A DNA stretch of 64,000 bases from Schoenoplectus triqueter. Lineage: Eukaryota > Streptophyta > Magnoliopsida > Poales > Cyperaceae. The DNA lies in contig CAXKVV010000320.1 in NCBI GenBank assembly GCA_964058805.1, forward strand, positions 1 to 64,000, written 5' to 3'. Below, one piece after another: positions 1-14,757 of the stretch (position 1 is the stretch's first letter; every line of letters starts with the position of its first letter). A program made the position numbers and the translations under genes. The notes under the pieces are model-generated. The model did no database searches and was not told where the DNA came from. It saw only the letters and a list, made by a program, of their open reading frames with translations.

Positions 1-3000
1 GCATAACTGCATATAATTTCATGCAAATTAATGTAATTACTCCTAATTATGCATATTATAGTAATATCAAATTAAAACTTCCATATGAATATTTTATAAC
101 GCTTATTTTACATAAAACATAAGTAAAATAGATTAGAAACTACTGTTTATACAAGTTATTTAAGATTTTGAACATTTATTGCCTCATAACTACACATAAT
201 TTCAAACAAATTAATATAATTACTCCAAATTAGGCCTATTAGAAGATTATCCAACTAACGATTTGATATAAATATTCTACGATACTAATTTTACACAATA
301 CATAAGTAAGATGCATTAAAATCAGCTGTTTAAACAAGTTATTTTCAGTTTTTTTTTTATTTTTGGCCGCATAACTACAATAATTTCGTGCAAATTATAT
401 TATCACTCCTAATTATGCCTATTATAAGATTTTCTAATTAAAACTTTGATATGAACATTCTATGTATGATGTTTATTTTGCACAAAACATAAGGAAAATG
501 TGTAAAAAACTGTTGTTTAAACAAGTTGTTTGGGATATTAAAATTTTTCGGGCGCCTAGCTACTCATAATTTCATGGAAATTAATATAATTACTCCTAAT
601 TATGCCTATTATGAGGTTGTCCTATTAACACTTCGAAATGAATATCCAACGATACTAATTTTTCATAAAACATAAGTAAGATATATTAGAAACTTCTGTT
701 CAAACGAGTTGTTTAAGATTTTTAACATTTTTGCCTCATGCTACACATAATTTTGTGAAAATTAGTAGAATTACTCCTAACTATGCCTATTAGAAGATTA
801 TCTAATTAACACATCGATATTAATGTTCAACGACACTAATTTTGTGCAAAAATTAAGTAGGATGCATTAAAAAGCTGTTTAAAGAAGTTGTTTGACTTTT
901 TCTCATTTTTGGCTGCCTATAAATACTCAAAGTTTCTTGCAAATTAATAAATTTACTCCTAATTATGCCTATTGTAAGATTGTTCCAATTAACATTTCGA
1001 TATTAATATCCTACGAGACTAATATTTCGTAAAACATAAGTAAGATACATTACAAACTGTTGTTTAACCAAGTTGTTTAAGATTTACAACATTCATTGTC
1101 CATTACTACTTATAATTTCGTAAAAATTAATATAATTACTCCTAATTATACCTGTTAGGAGATTATCCAATTAAAATTTCGATTTGAATATTCTACGACA
1201 CACTAATTTTGCACAAAACGTAAGTAAGATGCATTAAAAACAGCTGTTTAAACATGTTGATTGAGATTTTAAAATATTTTTTCTGCATAACTGCATATAA
1301 TTTCATGCAAATTAATATAATTACTCCTAATTATGCATATTATAATACTATCGAATTAAAACATCGATATGAATATTATATGACGCTTATTTTGCACAAA
1401 ACATAAGTAAGATGCATTAAAAACTGCTATTTAAACGAGTTATCTGACTTTTTTTAAAATTTTGGCCGCATAAATACACATAATTTCGTGAAAATTAATG
1501 TGATTACTCTTAATTATGCCTATTGTAAGATTGTCCAATTAATACTTCGATATGGATATCCTACGACACTAATTTTTCATAAAACATAAGTAAAATACAT
1601 TAGAAACTACTGTTTAAACAAGTTATTTCAGTTTTTCGAAATTTTTGGCCGCATAACCACAAATAATTTCGTGCAAATTAATATAATCACTCCTAATTAT
1701 GCCTATTATAAGATTTTCCAATTAAAACTTCGATATGAACATTCTATGATGCTAATTTTGCACAAAACATAAGGAATATGTGTTAAAAACTGCTGTTTAA
1801 ACAAGCTGTTTGAGATTTTCAAAATTTTTGGCCGCCTAGCTGCTCATAATTTCGTGAAAATTAATATAATTACTCCTAATTATGCCTATTATGAGGTTGT
1901 CCAATTAACACTTCGAAATGAATATCCTACGATACTAATTTTTCATAAAACATAAGTAAAATATATTAGAAACTGCTGTTCAGACGAGTTGTTTAAAATT
2001 TTTAACATTTTTTTACCTCATAACTACACATAATTTCTTAAAAATTAATACAATAACCCCTAACTATGCCTATTAGAAGATTATCCAATTAACACATCGA
2101 TATGAACGTTCAACGGCACTAATTTTGCGTAAAAATTAAGTAAGATGCATAAAAAAGCTGTTTGAAGAAGTTGTTTGAATTGTTTTTTTACTTTTTGGCA
2201 GAATAAATACTCAAAATTTCATGAAAATTGATAAATTTACTCCTAATTATGCCTAGTGTGAGATTGTCCGATTAACACTTCAATATTAATATCCTACGAG
2301 ACTATTTTTTCGTAAAACAGAAGTAAGATACATTACAAACTGCTGTTTAACCAAGCTGTTTAAGATTTAAAACATTCATTGTACATTACTACATATAATT
2401 TCGTGAAAATTAATATAATTACTCATAATTATACCTATTAGGGTATTATATAATTAAAACTTCGATATGAATATTCTACGACACTAATTTTGCACAAAAC
2501 ATAAGTAAGATGCATTAAAAACAGCCGTGTAAACATGTTGATTGAGCTTTTAAAATATTTTTCCCGCATAACTGCATATAATTTCATGCAAATTAATGTA
2601 ATTACTCCTAATTATGCATATTATAGTAATATCAAATTAAAACTTCCATATGAATATTTTATAACGCTTATTTTACATAAAACATAAGTAAAATAGATTA
2701 GAAACTACTGTTTATACAAGTTATTTAAGATTTTGAACATTTATTGCCTCATAACTACACATAATTTCAAACAAATTAATATAATTACTCCAAATTAGGC
2801 CTATTAGAAGATTATCCAACTAACGATTTGATATAAATATTCTACGATACTAATTTTACACAATACATAAGTAAGATGCATTAAAATCAGCTGTTTAAAC
2901 AAGTTATTTTCAGTTTTTTTTTTTATTTTTGGCCGCATAACTACAATAATTTCGTGCAAATTATATTATCACTCCTAATTATGCCTATTATAAGATTTTC

Positions 3001-6000
3001 TAATTAAAACTTTGATATGAACATTCTATGTATGATGTTTATTTTGCACAAAACATAAGGAAAATGTGTAAAAAACTGTTGTTTAAACAAGTTGTTTGGG
3101 ATATTAAAATTTTTCGGGCGCCTAGCTACTCATAATTTCATGGAAATTAATATAATTACTCCTAATTATGCCTATTATGAGGTTGTCCTATTAACACTTC
3201 GAAATGAATATCCAACGATACTAATTTTTCATAAAACATAAGTAAGATATATTAGAAACTTCTGTTCAAACGAGTTGTTTAAGATTTTTAACATTTTTGC
3301 CTCATGCTACACATAATTTTGTGAAAATTAGTAGAATTACTCCTAACTATGCCTATTAGAAGATTATCTAATTAACACATCGATATTAATGTTCAACGAC
3401 ACTAATTTTGTGCAAAAATTAAGTAGGATGCATTAAAAAGCTGTTTAAAGAAGTTGTTTGACTTTTTCTCATTTTTGGCTGCCTATAAATACTCAAAGTT
3501 TCTTGCAAATTAATAAATTTACTCCTAATTATGCCTATTGTAAGATTGTTCCAATTAACATTTCGATATTAATATCCTACGAGACTAATATTTCGTAAAA
3601 CATAAGTAAGATACATTACAAACTGTTGTTTAACCAAGTTGTTTAAGATTTACAACATTCATTGTCCATTACTACTTATAATTTCGTAAAAATTAATATA
3701 ATTACTCCTAATTATACCTGTTAGGAGATTATCCAATTAAAATTTCGATTTGAATATTCTACGACACACTAATTTTGCACAAAACGTAAGTAAGATGCAT
3801 TAAAAACAGCTGTTTAAACATGTTGATTGAGATTTTAAAATATTTTTTCTGCATAACTGCATATAATTTCATGCAAATTAATATAATTACTCCTAATTAT
3901 GCATATTATAATACTATCGAATTAAAACATCGATATGAATATTATATGACGCTTATTTTGCACAAAACATAAGTAAGATGCATTAAAAACTGCTATTTAA
4001 ACGAGTTATCTGACTTTTTTTAAAATTTTGGCCGCATAAATACACATAATTTCGTGAAAATTAATGTGATTACTCTTAATTATGCCTATTGTAAGATTGT
4101 CCAATTAATACTTCGATATGGATATCCTACGACACTAATTTTTCATAAAACATAAGTAAAATACATTAGAAACTACTGTTTAAACAAGTTATTTCAGTTT
4201 TTCGAAATTTTTGGCCGCATAACCACAAATAATTTCGTGCAAATTAATATAATCACTCCTAATTATGCCTATTATAAGATTTTCCAATTAAAACTTCGAT
4301 ATGAACATTCTATGATGCTAATTTTGCACAAAACATAAGGAATATGTGTTAAAAACTGCTGTTTAAACAAGCTGTTTGAGATTTTCAAAATTTTTGGCCG
4401 CCTAGCTGCTCATAATTTCGTGAAAATTAATATAATTACTCCTAATTATGCCTATTATGAGGTTGTCCAATTAACACTTCGAAATGAATATCCTACGATA
4501 CTAATTTTTCATAAAACATAAGTAAAATATATTAGAAACTGCTGTTCAGACGAGTTGTTTAAAATTTTTAACATTTTTTTACCTCATAACTACACATAAT
4601 TTCGTGAAAATTAATACAATAACCCCTAACTATGCCTATTAGAAGATTATCCAATTAACACATCGATATGAACGTTCAACGGCACTAATTTTGCGTAAAA
4701 ATTAAGTAAGATGCATAAAAAAGCTGTTTGAAGAAGTTGTTTGAATTGTTTTTTGTACTTTTTCGCAGAATAAATACTCAAAATTTCATGCAAATTGATA
4801 AATTTACTCCTAATTATGCCTAGTGTGAGATTGTCCGATTAACACTTCAATATTAATATCCTACGAGACTATTTTTTCGTAAAACAGAAGTAAGATACAT
4901 TACAAACTGCTGTTTAACCAAGCTGTTTAAGATTTAAAACATTCATTGTACATTACTACATATAATTTCGTAAAAATTAATATAATTACTCATAATTATA
5001 CCTATTAGGGTATTATATAATTAAAACTTCGATATGAATATTCTACGACACTAATTTTGCACAAAACATAAGTAAGATGCATTAAAAACAGCCGTGTAAA
5101 CATGTTGATTGAGCTTTTAAAATATTTTTCCCGCATAACTGCATAGAATTTCATACAAATTAATGTAATTACTCCTAATTATGCATATTATAGTAATATC
5201 AAATTAAAACTTCCATATGAATATTTTATGACGCTTATTTTACATAAAACATAAGTAAAATAGATTAGAAACTACTGTTTATACAAGTTATTTAAGATTT
5301 TGAACATTTATTGCCTCATAACTACACATAATTTCAAACAAATTAATATAATTACTCCAAATTATGCCTATTAGAAGATTATCCAACTAACGATTTCATA
5401 TAAATATTCTACGATACTAATTTTACACAATACATAAGTAAGATGCATTAAAATCAGCTGTTTAAACAAGTTATTTTCAGTTTTTTTTTATTTTTGGCCG
5501 CATAACTACAATAATTTCGTGCAAATTATATTATCACTCCTAATTATGCCTATTATAAGATTTTCTAATTAAAACTTTGATATGAACATTCTATGTATGA
5601 TGCTTATTTTGCACAAAACATAAGGAAAATGTGTAAAAAACTGTTGTTTAAACAAGTTGTTTGGGATATTAAAATTTTTCGGGCGCCTAGCTACTCATAA
5701 TTTCATGGAAATTAATATAATTACTCCTAATTATGCCTATTATGAGGTTGTCCTATTAACACTTCGAAATGAATATCCTACGATACTAATTTTTCATAAA
5801 ACATAAGTAAGATATATTAGAAACTTCTGTTCAAACGAGTTGTTTAAGATTTTTAACATTTTTGCCTCATGCTACACATAATTTTGTGAAAATTAGTAGA
5901 ATTACTCCTAACTATGCCTATTAGAAGATTATCCAATTAACACATCGATATGAATGTTCAACGACACTAATTTTGTGCAAAAATTAAGTAGGATGCATTA

Positions 6001-9000
6001 AAAAGCTGTTTAAAGAAGTTGTTTGACTTTTTTTTCATTTTTGGCTGCCTATAAATACTCAAAATTTCTTGCAAATTAATAAATTTACTCCTAATTATGC
6101 CTATTGTAAGATTGTTCCAATTAACATTTCGATATTAATATCCTACGAGACTAATATTTCGTAAAACATAAGTAAGATACATTACAAACTGTTGTTTAAC
6201 CAAGTTGTTTAAGATTTACAACATTCATTGTCCATTACTACTTATAATTTCGTAAAAATTAATATAATTACTCCTAATTATACCTGTTAGGAGATTATCC
6301 AATTAAAATTTCGATATGAATACTCTACGACACACTAATTTTGCACAAAACATAAGTAAGATGCATTAAAAACAGCTGTTTAAACATGTAGATTGAGATT
6401 TTAAAATATTTTTTCTGCATAACTGCATATAATTTCATGCAAATTAATATAATTACTCATAATTATGCATATTATAATACTATCGAATTAAAACATCGAT
6501 ATGAATATTATATGACGCTTATTTTGCACAAAACATAAGTAAGATGCATTAAAAACTGCTATTTAAACGAGTTATCTGACTTTTTTTAAAATTTTGGCCG
6601 CATAAATACACATAATTTCGTGAAAATTAATGTTATTACTCTTAATTATGCCTATTGTAAGATTGTCCAATTAATACTTCGATATGGATATCCTACGACA
6701 CTAATTTTTCATAAAACATAAGTAAAATACATTAGAAACTACTGTTTAAACAAGTTATTTCAGTTTTTCGAAATTTTTGGCCGCATAACCACAAATAATT
6801 TCGTGCAAATTAATATAATCACTCCTAATTATGCCTATTATAAGATTTTCCAATTAAAACTTCGATATGAACATTCTATGATGCTAATTTTGCACAAAAC
6901 ATAAGGAATATGTGTTAAAAACTGCTGTTTAAACAAGCTGTTTGAGATTTTCAAAATTTTTGGCCGCCTAGCTACTCATAATTTCGTGAAAATTAATATA
7001 ATTACTCCTAATTATGCCTATTATGAGGTTGTCCAATTAACACTTCGAAATGAATATCCTACGATACTAATTTTTCATAAAACATAAGTAAAATATATTA
7101 GAAACTGCTGTTCAGACGAGTTGTTTAAGATTTTTAACATTTTTTTACCTCATAACTACACATAATTTCGTGAAAATTAATACAATAACCCCTAACTATG
7201 CCTATTAGAAGATTATCCAATTAACACATCGATATGAACGTTCAACGGCACTAATTTTGCGTAAAAATTAAGTAAGATGCATAAAAAAGCTGTTTGAAGA
7301 AGTTGTTTGAATTGTTTTTTGTACTTTTTCGCAGAATAAATACTCAAAATTTCATGCAAATTGATAAATTTACTCCTAATTATGCCTAGTGTGAGATTGT
7401 CCGATTAACACTTCAATATTAATATCCTACGAGACTATTTTTTCGTAAAACAGAAGTAAGATACATTACAAACTGCTGTTTAACCAAGCTGTTTAAGATT
7501 TAAAACATTCATTGTACATTACTACATATAATTTCGTGAAAATTAATATAATTACTCATAATTATACCTATTAGGGTATTATATAATTAAAACTTCGATA
7601 TGAATATTCTACGACACTAATTTTGCACAAAACATAAGTAAGATGCATTAAAAACAGCCGTGTAAACATGTTGATTGAGCTTTTAAAATATTTTTCTCGC
7701 ATAACTGCATAGAATTTCATACAAATTAATGTAATTACTCCTAATTATGCATATTATAGTAATATCAAATTAAAACTTCCATATGAATATTTTATGACGC
7801 TTATTTTACATAAAACATAAGTAAAATAGATTAGAAACTACTGTTTATACAAGTTATTTAAGATTTTGAACATTTATTGCCTCATAACTACACATAATTT
7901 CAAACAAATTAATATAATTACTCTAAATTATGCCTATTAGAAGATTATCCAACTAACGATTTCATATAAATATTCTACGATACTAATTTTACACAATACA
8001 TAAGTAAGATGCATTAAAATCAGCTGTTTAAACAAGTTATTTTCAGTTTTTTTTTATTTTTGGCCTCATAACTACAACAATTTCGTGCAAATTATATTAT
8101 CACTCCTAATTATGCCTATTATAAGATTTTCTAATTAAAACTTTGATATGAACATTCTATGTATGATGCTTATTTTGCACAAAACATAAGGAAAATGTGT
8201 AAAAAACTGTTGTTTAAACAATTTGTTTGGGATATTAAAATTTTTCGGGCGCCTAGCTACTCATAATTTCATGGAAATTAATATAATTACTCCTAATTAT
8301 GCCTATTATGAGGTTGTCCTATTAACACTTCGAAATGAATATCCTACGATACTAATTTTTCATAAAACATAAGTAAGATATATTAGAAACTTCTGTTCAA
8401 ACGAGTTGTTTAAGATTTTTAACATTTTTGCCTCATGCTACACATAATTTTGTGAAAATTAGTAGAATTTCTCCTAACTATGCCTATTAGAAGATTATCC
8501 AATTAACACATCGATATGAATGTTCAACGACACTAATTTTGTGCAAAAATTAAGTAGGATGCATTAAAAAGCTGTTTAAAGAAGTTGTTTGACTTTTTTT
8601 TCATTTTTGGCTGCCTATAAATACTCAAAATTTCTTGCAAATTAATAAATTTACTCCTAATTATGCCTATTGTAAGATTGTTCTAATTAACACTTCGATG
8701 TTAATATCCTACGAGACTAATATTTCGTAAAACATAAGTAAGATACATTACAAACTGTTGTTTAACCAAGTTGCTTAAGATTTACAACATTCATTGTCCA
8801 TTACTACTTATAATTTCGTAAAAATTAATATAATTACTCCTAATTATACCTGTTAGGAGATTATCCAATTAAAATTTCGATATGAATATTCTACGACACA
8901 CTAATTTTGCACAAAACATAAGTAAGATGCATTAAAAACAGCTGTTTAAACATGTTGATTGAGATTTTAAAATATTTTTTCTGCATAACTGCATATAATT

Positions 9001-12000
9001 TCATGCAAATTAATATACTTACTCCTAATTATGCATATTATAATACTTTCGAATTAAAACATCGATATGAATATTATATGACGCTTATTTTGCACAAAAC
9101 ATAAGTAAGATGCATTAAAAACTGCTATTTAAACGAGTTATCTGACTTTTTTTAAAATTTTGGCCGCATAAATACATATAATTTCGTGAAAATTAATGTG
9201 ATTACTCTTAATTATGCCTATTGTAAGATTGTCCAATTAATACTTCGATATGGATATCCTACGACACTAATTTCTCATAAAACATAAGTAAAATACATTA
9301 GAAACTACTGTTTAAACAAGTTAATTCAGTTTTTCGAAATTTTTGGCCGCATAACCACAAATAATTTCGTGCAAATCAATATAATCACTCCTAATAATGC
9401 CTATTATTAGATTTTCCAATTAAAACTTCGATATGAACATTCTATGATGCTAATTTTGCACAAAACATAAGGAATATGTGTTAAAAACTGCTGTTTAAAC
9501 AAGCTGTTTGAGATTTTCAAAATTTTTGGCCGCCTAGCTACTCATAATTTCGTGAAAATTAATATAATTACTCCTAATTATGCCTATTATGAGGTTGTCC
9601 AATTAACACTTCGAAATGAATATCCTACGATACTAATTTTTCATAAAACATAAGTAAAATATATTAGAAACTGCTGTTCAGACGAGTTGTTTAAGATTTT
9701 TAACATTTTTTTACCTCATAACTACACATAATTTCGTGAAAATTAATACAATAACCCCTAACTATGCCTATTAGAAGATTATCCAATTAACACATCGATA
9801 TGAACGTTCAACGGCACTAATTTTGCGTAAAAATTAAGTAAGATGCATAAAAAAGCTGTTTGAAGAAGTTGTTTGAATTGTTTTTTTTTACTTTTTGGCA
9901 GAATAAATACTCAAAATTTCATGCAAATTGATAAATTTACTCCTAATTATGCCTAGTGTGAGATTGTCCGATTAACACCTCAATATTAATATCCTACGAG
10001 CCTATTTTTTTGTAAAACCGAAGTAAGATACATTACAAACTGCTGTTTAACCAAGTTGTTTAAGATTTAAAACATTCATTGTACATTACTACATATAATT
10101 TCGTGAAAATTAATATAATTACTCATAATTATACCTATTAGGGTATTATATATTTAAAACTTCGATATGAATATTCTACGACACTAATTTTGCACAAAAC
10201 ATAAGTAAGATGCATTAAAAACGGCCGTGTAAACATGTTGATTGAGCTTTTAAAATATTTTTCCCGCATAACTGCATAGAATTTCATACAAATTAATGTA
10301 ATTACTCCTAATTATGCATATTATAGTAATATCAAATTAAAACTTCCATATGAATATTTTATGACGCTTATTTTACATAAAACATAAGTAAAATAGATTA
10401 GAAACTACTGTTTATACAAGTTATTTAAGATTTTGAACATTTATTGCCTCATAACTACACATAATTTCAAACAAATTAATATAATTACTCCAAATTATGC
10501 CTATTAGAAGATTATCCAACTAACGATTTGATATAAATATTCTACGATACTAATTTTACACAATACATAAGTAAGATGCATTAAAATCAGCTGTTTAAAC
10601 AAGTTATTTTCAGTTTTTTTTTTATTTTTGGCCGCATAACTACAATAATTTCGTGCAAATTATATTATCACTCCTAATTATGCCTATTATAAGATTTTCT
10701 AATTAAAACTTTGATATGAACATTCTATGTATGATGCTTATTTTGCACAAAACATAAGGAAAATGTGTAAAAAACTGTTGTTTAAACAAGTTGTTTGGGA
10801 TATTAAAATTTTTCGGGCGCCTAGCTACTCATAATTTCAAGGAAATTAATATAATTACTCCTAATTATGCCTATTATGAGGTTGTCCTATTAACACTTCG
10901 AAATGAATATCCTACGATACTAATTTTTCATAAAACATAAGTAAGATATATTAGAAACTTCTGTTCAAACGAGTTGTTTAAGATTTTTAACATTTTTGCC
11001 TCATGCTACACATAATTTTGTGAAAATTAGTAGAATTACTCCTAACTATGCCTATTAGAAGATTATCCAATTAACACATCGATATGAATGTTCAACGACA
11101 CTAATTTTGTGCAAAAATTAAGTAGGATGCATTAAAAAGCTGTTTAAAGAAGTTGTTTGACTTTTTTTTCATTTTTGGCTACCTATAAATACTCAAAATT
11201 TCTTGCAAATTAATAAATTTACTCCTAATTATGCCTATTGTAAGATTGTTCCAATTAACACTTCGATATTAATATCCTACGAGACTAATATTTCGTAAAA
11301 CATAAGTAAGATACATTACAGACTGTTGTTTAACCAAGTTGTTTAAGATTTACAACATTCATTGTCCATTACTACTTATAATTTCGTAAAAATTAATATA
11401 ATTACTCCTAATTATACCTGTTAGGAGATTATCCAATTAAAATTTCGATATGAATATTCTACGACACACTAATTTTGCACAAAACATAAGTAAGATGCAT
11501 TAAAAACAGCTGTTTAAACATGTTGATTGAGATTTTAAAATATTTTTTCTGCATAACTGCATATAATTTCATGCAAATTAATATACTTACTCCTAATTAT
11601 GCATATTATAATACTATCGAATTAAAACATCGATATGAATTTTATATGACGCTTATTTTGCACAAAACATAAGTAAGATGCATTAAAAACTGCTATTTAA
11701 ACGAGTTATCTGACTTTTTTAAAAATTTTGGCCGCATAAATACACATAATTTCGTGAAAATTAATGTGATTACTCTTAATTATGCCTATTGTAAGATTGT
11801 CCAATTAATACTTCGATATGGATATCCTACGACACTAATTTTTCATAAAACATAAGTAAAATACATTTGAAACTACTGTTTAAACAAGTTATTTCAGTTT
11901 TTCGAAATTTTTGGCCGCATAACCATAAATAATTTCGTGCAAATCAATATAATCACTCCTAATTATGCCTATTATAAGATTTTCCAATTAAAACTTCGAT

Positions 12001-14661
12001 ATGAACATTCTATGATGCTAATTTTGCACAAAAGATAAGGAATATGTGTTAAAAACTGCTGTTTAAACAAGCTGTTTGAGATTTTTAAAATTTTTGGCCG
12101 CCTAGCTACTCATAATTTCGTGAAAATTAATATAATTACTCCTAATTATGCCTATTATGAGGTTGTCCAATTAACACTTCGAAATGAATATCCTACGATA
12201 CTAATTTTTCATAAAACATAAGTAAAATATATTAGAAACTGCTGTTCAGACGAGTTGTTTAAGATTTTTAACATTTTTTTACCTCATAACTACACATAAT
12301 TTCGTGAAAATTAATACAATAACCCCTAACTATGCCTATTAGAAGATTATCCAATTAACACATCGATATGAACGTTCAACGACACTAATTTTGCGTAAAA
12401 ATTAAGTAAGATGCATAAAAAAGCTGTTTGAAGAAGTTGTTTGAATTGTTTTTGTACTTTTTGGCAGAATAAATACTCAAAATTTCATGCAAATTGATAA
12501 ATTTACTCCTAATTATACCTAGTGTGAGATTGTCCGATTAACACTTCAATATTAATATCCTACGAGACTATTTTTTTGTAAAACAGAAGTAAGATACATT
12601 ACAAACTGTTGTTTAACCAAGCTGTTTAAGATTTAAAACATTCATTGTACATTACTACATATAATTTCGTGAAAATTAATATAATTACTCATAATTATAC
12701 CTATTAGGGTATTATATAATTAAAACTTCGATATGAATATTCTACGACACTAATTTTGCACAAAACATAAGTAAGATGCATTAAAAACGGCCGTGTAAAC
12801 ATGTTGATTGAGCTTTTAAAATATTTTTTCCGCATAACTGCATAGAATTTCATACAAATTAATATAATTACTCTTAATTATGCATATTATAGTAATATCA
12901 AATTAAAACTTCCATATGAATATTTTATGACGCTTATTTTACATAAAACATAAGTAAAATAGATTAGAAACTACTGTTTATACAAGTTATTTAAGATTTT
13001 GAACATTTATTGCCTCATAACTACACATAATTTCAAACAAATCAGCTGTTTAAACAAGTTATTTTCAGTTTTTTTTTATATTTGGCCGCATAACTACAAT
13101 AATTTCGTTCAAATTATATTATCACTCCTAATTATGCCTATTATAAGATTTTTCTAATTAAAACTTTGATATGAACATTCTATGTATGATGCTTATTTTG
13201 CACAAAACATAAGGAAAATGTGTAAAAAACTGTTGTTTAAACAAGTTGTTTGGGATATTAAAATTTTTCGGGCGCCTAGCTACTCATAATTTCATGGAAA
13301 TTAATATAATTACTCCTAATTATGCCTATTATGAGGTTTTCCTATTAACACTTCGAAATGAATATCCTACGATACTAATTTTTCATAAAACATAAGTAAG
13401 ATATATTAGAAACTTCTGTTCAAACGAGTTGTTTAAGATTTTTAACATTTTTGCCTCATGCTACACATAATTTTGTGAAAATTAGTAGAATTACTCTTAA
13501 CTATGCCTATTAGAAGATTATCCAATTAACACATCGATATGAATGTTCAACGACACTAATTTTGTGCAAAAATTAAGTAGGATGCATTAAAAAGCTGTTT
13601 AAAGAAGTTGTTTGACTTTTTTTCATTTTTGGCTGCCAATAAATACTCAAAATTTCTTGCAAATTAATAAATTTACTCCTAATTATGCCTATTGTAAGAT
13701 TATTCCAATTAACACTTCGATATTAATATCCTACGAGACTAATATTTCATAAAACATAAGTAAGATACATTACAAACTGTTGTTTAACCAAATTGTTTAA
13801 GATTTACTACATTCATTGTCCATTACTACTTATAATTTCATGAAAATTAAAATAATTACTCCTAATTATACCTGTTAGGAGATTATCCAATTAAAATTTC
13901 GATATGAATATTCTACGACACACTAATTTTGCACAAAACATAAGTAAGATGCATTAAAAACAGCTGTTTAAACATGTTGATTGAGATTTTAAAATATTTT
14001 ATCCGCATAACTGCATATAATTTCATGCAAATTAATATAATTACTCCTAATTATGCATATTATAATACTATCGAATTAAAACATCGATATGAATATTCTA
14101 TGACGCTTATTTTGCACAAAACATTAGTAAGATGCATTAAAAACTGCTATTTAAACGAGTTATCTGACTTTTTTTAAAATTTTGGCCGCATAAATACACA
14201 TAATTTCGTGAAAATTAATGTGATTACTCTTAATTATGCCTATTGTAAGATTGTCCAATTAATACTTCGATATGGATATCCTACGACACTAATTTTTCAT
14301 AAAACATAAGTAAAATACATTAGAAACTACAGTTTAAACAAGTTATTTCAGTTTTTCGAAATTTTTGGCCGCATAACCACAAATAATTTCGTGCAAATCA
14401 ATATAATCACTCCTAATTATGCCTATTATAAGATTTTCCAATTAAAACTTCGATATGAACATTCTATGATGCTAATTTTGCACAAAACATAAAGAATATG
14501 TGTTAAAAACTGCTGTTTAAACAAGCTGTTTGAGATTTTCAAAATTTTTGGCCGCCTAGCTGCTCATAATTTCGTGAAAATTAATATAATTACTCCTAAT
14601 TATGCCTATTATGAGGTTGTCCAATTAACACTTCGAAATGAATATCCTACGATACTAATTT
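1..14661. repeat. Satellite array with 14-monomer higher-order repeat, monomer about 183 bp
   Basis: A tandem array built from an AT-rich monomer of about 183 bp. Each monomer carries recognisable blocks: TAATTATGCCTATT, then TTAAAACTTCGATATGAA, then CACAAAACATAAGTAAGATG, then CTGTTTAAACAAG. Successive monomers differ markedly from each other, but the whole series recurs every 14 monomers. The landmark GCATAACTGCAT starts units at 1, 2566, 5133, 7699, 10266 and 12832, so the period is 2,565-2,567 bp. The array reaches the left edge of the window and so probably continues. A monomer of this size in a homogenised array is typical of plant centromeric, pericentromeric or subtelomeric satellites; which one applies here cannot be told from sequence. 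I see no coding content and no inserted transposon inside it. Short open frames within it are chance. Confidence 0.97.
12832..14661. repeat. Last, incomplete higher-order unit with an internal 111-bp deletion
   Basis: The sixth unit of the array. Compared with the unit at 10266, it lacks the 111 bp matching 10477-10587; the join lies at about 13042, in a shared AAAT. The unit then follows the expected monomer order and stops in its eleventh monomer, just after the block CCTACGATACTAATTT. It also carries more private substitutions than the inner units, as is usual for array edges. Confidence 0.85.
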
Positions 14662-14757
14662 ATCATACTCATTAATTTATCATACTCATTAAATATCCTA
14701 TGATACTATTATATTATATAGCATACTTCGAAAAGAATTTAATGAGTATGATAAATT
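14657..14757. repeat. Array junction: 17-bp motif in direct and inverted copies
   Basis: The 17-mer AATTTATCATACTCATT occurs twice in tandem (14657-14673, 14674-14690) exactly where satellite homology ends, and once inverted (14741-14757). Just after the tandem pair, AATATCCTATGATACTA resembles the satellite block at about 14641. The layout looks like filler DNA made by local copying during break repair or element insertion. Confidence 0.7.

Noticed and set aside
13974..14177. 67-residue open frame inside the satellite
   Set aside because: It follows the satellite monomers and exists only because the deleted and mutated edge unit lacks stops there. It has no codon or family signal.
1..14661. 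Array considered as a CRISPR-like or transposon tandem
   Set aside because: Monomers of about 183 bp sit head to tail without unique spacers. The organism is a plant, and the pattern is that of satellite DNA.
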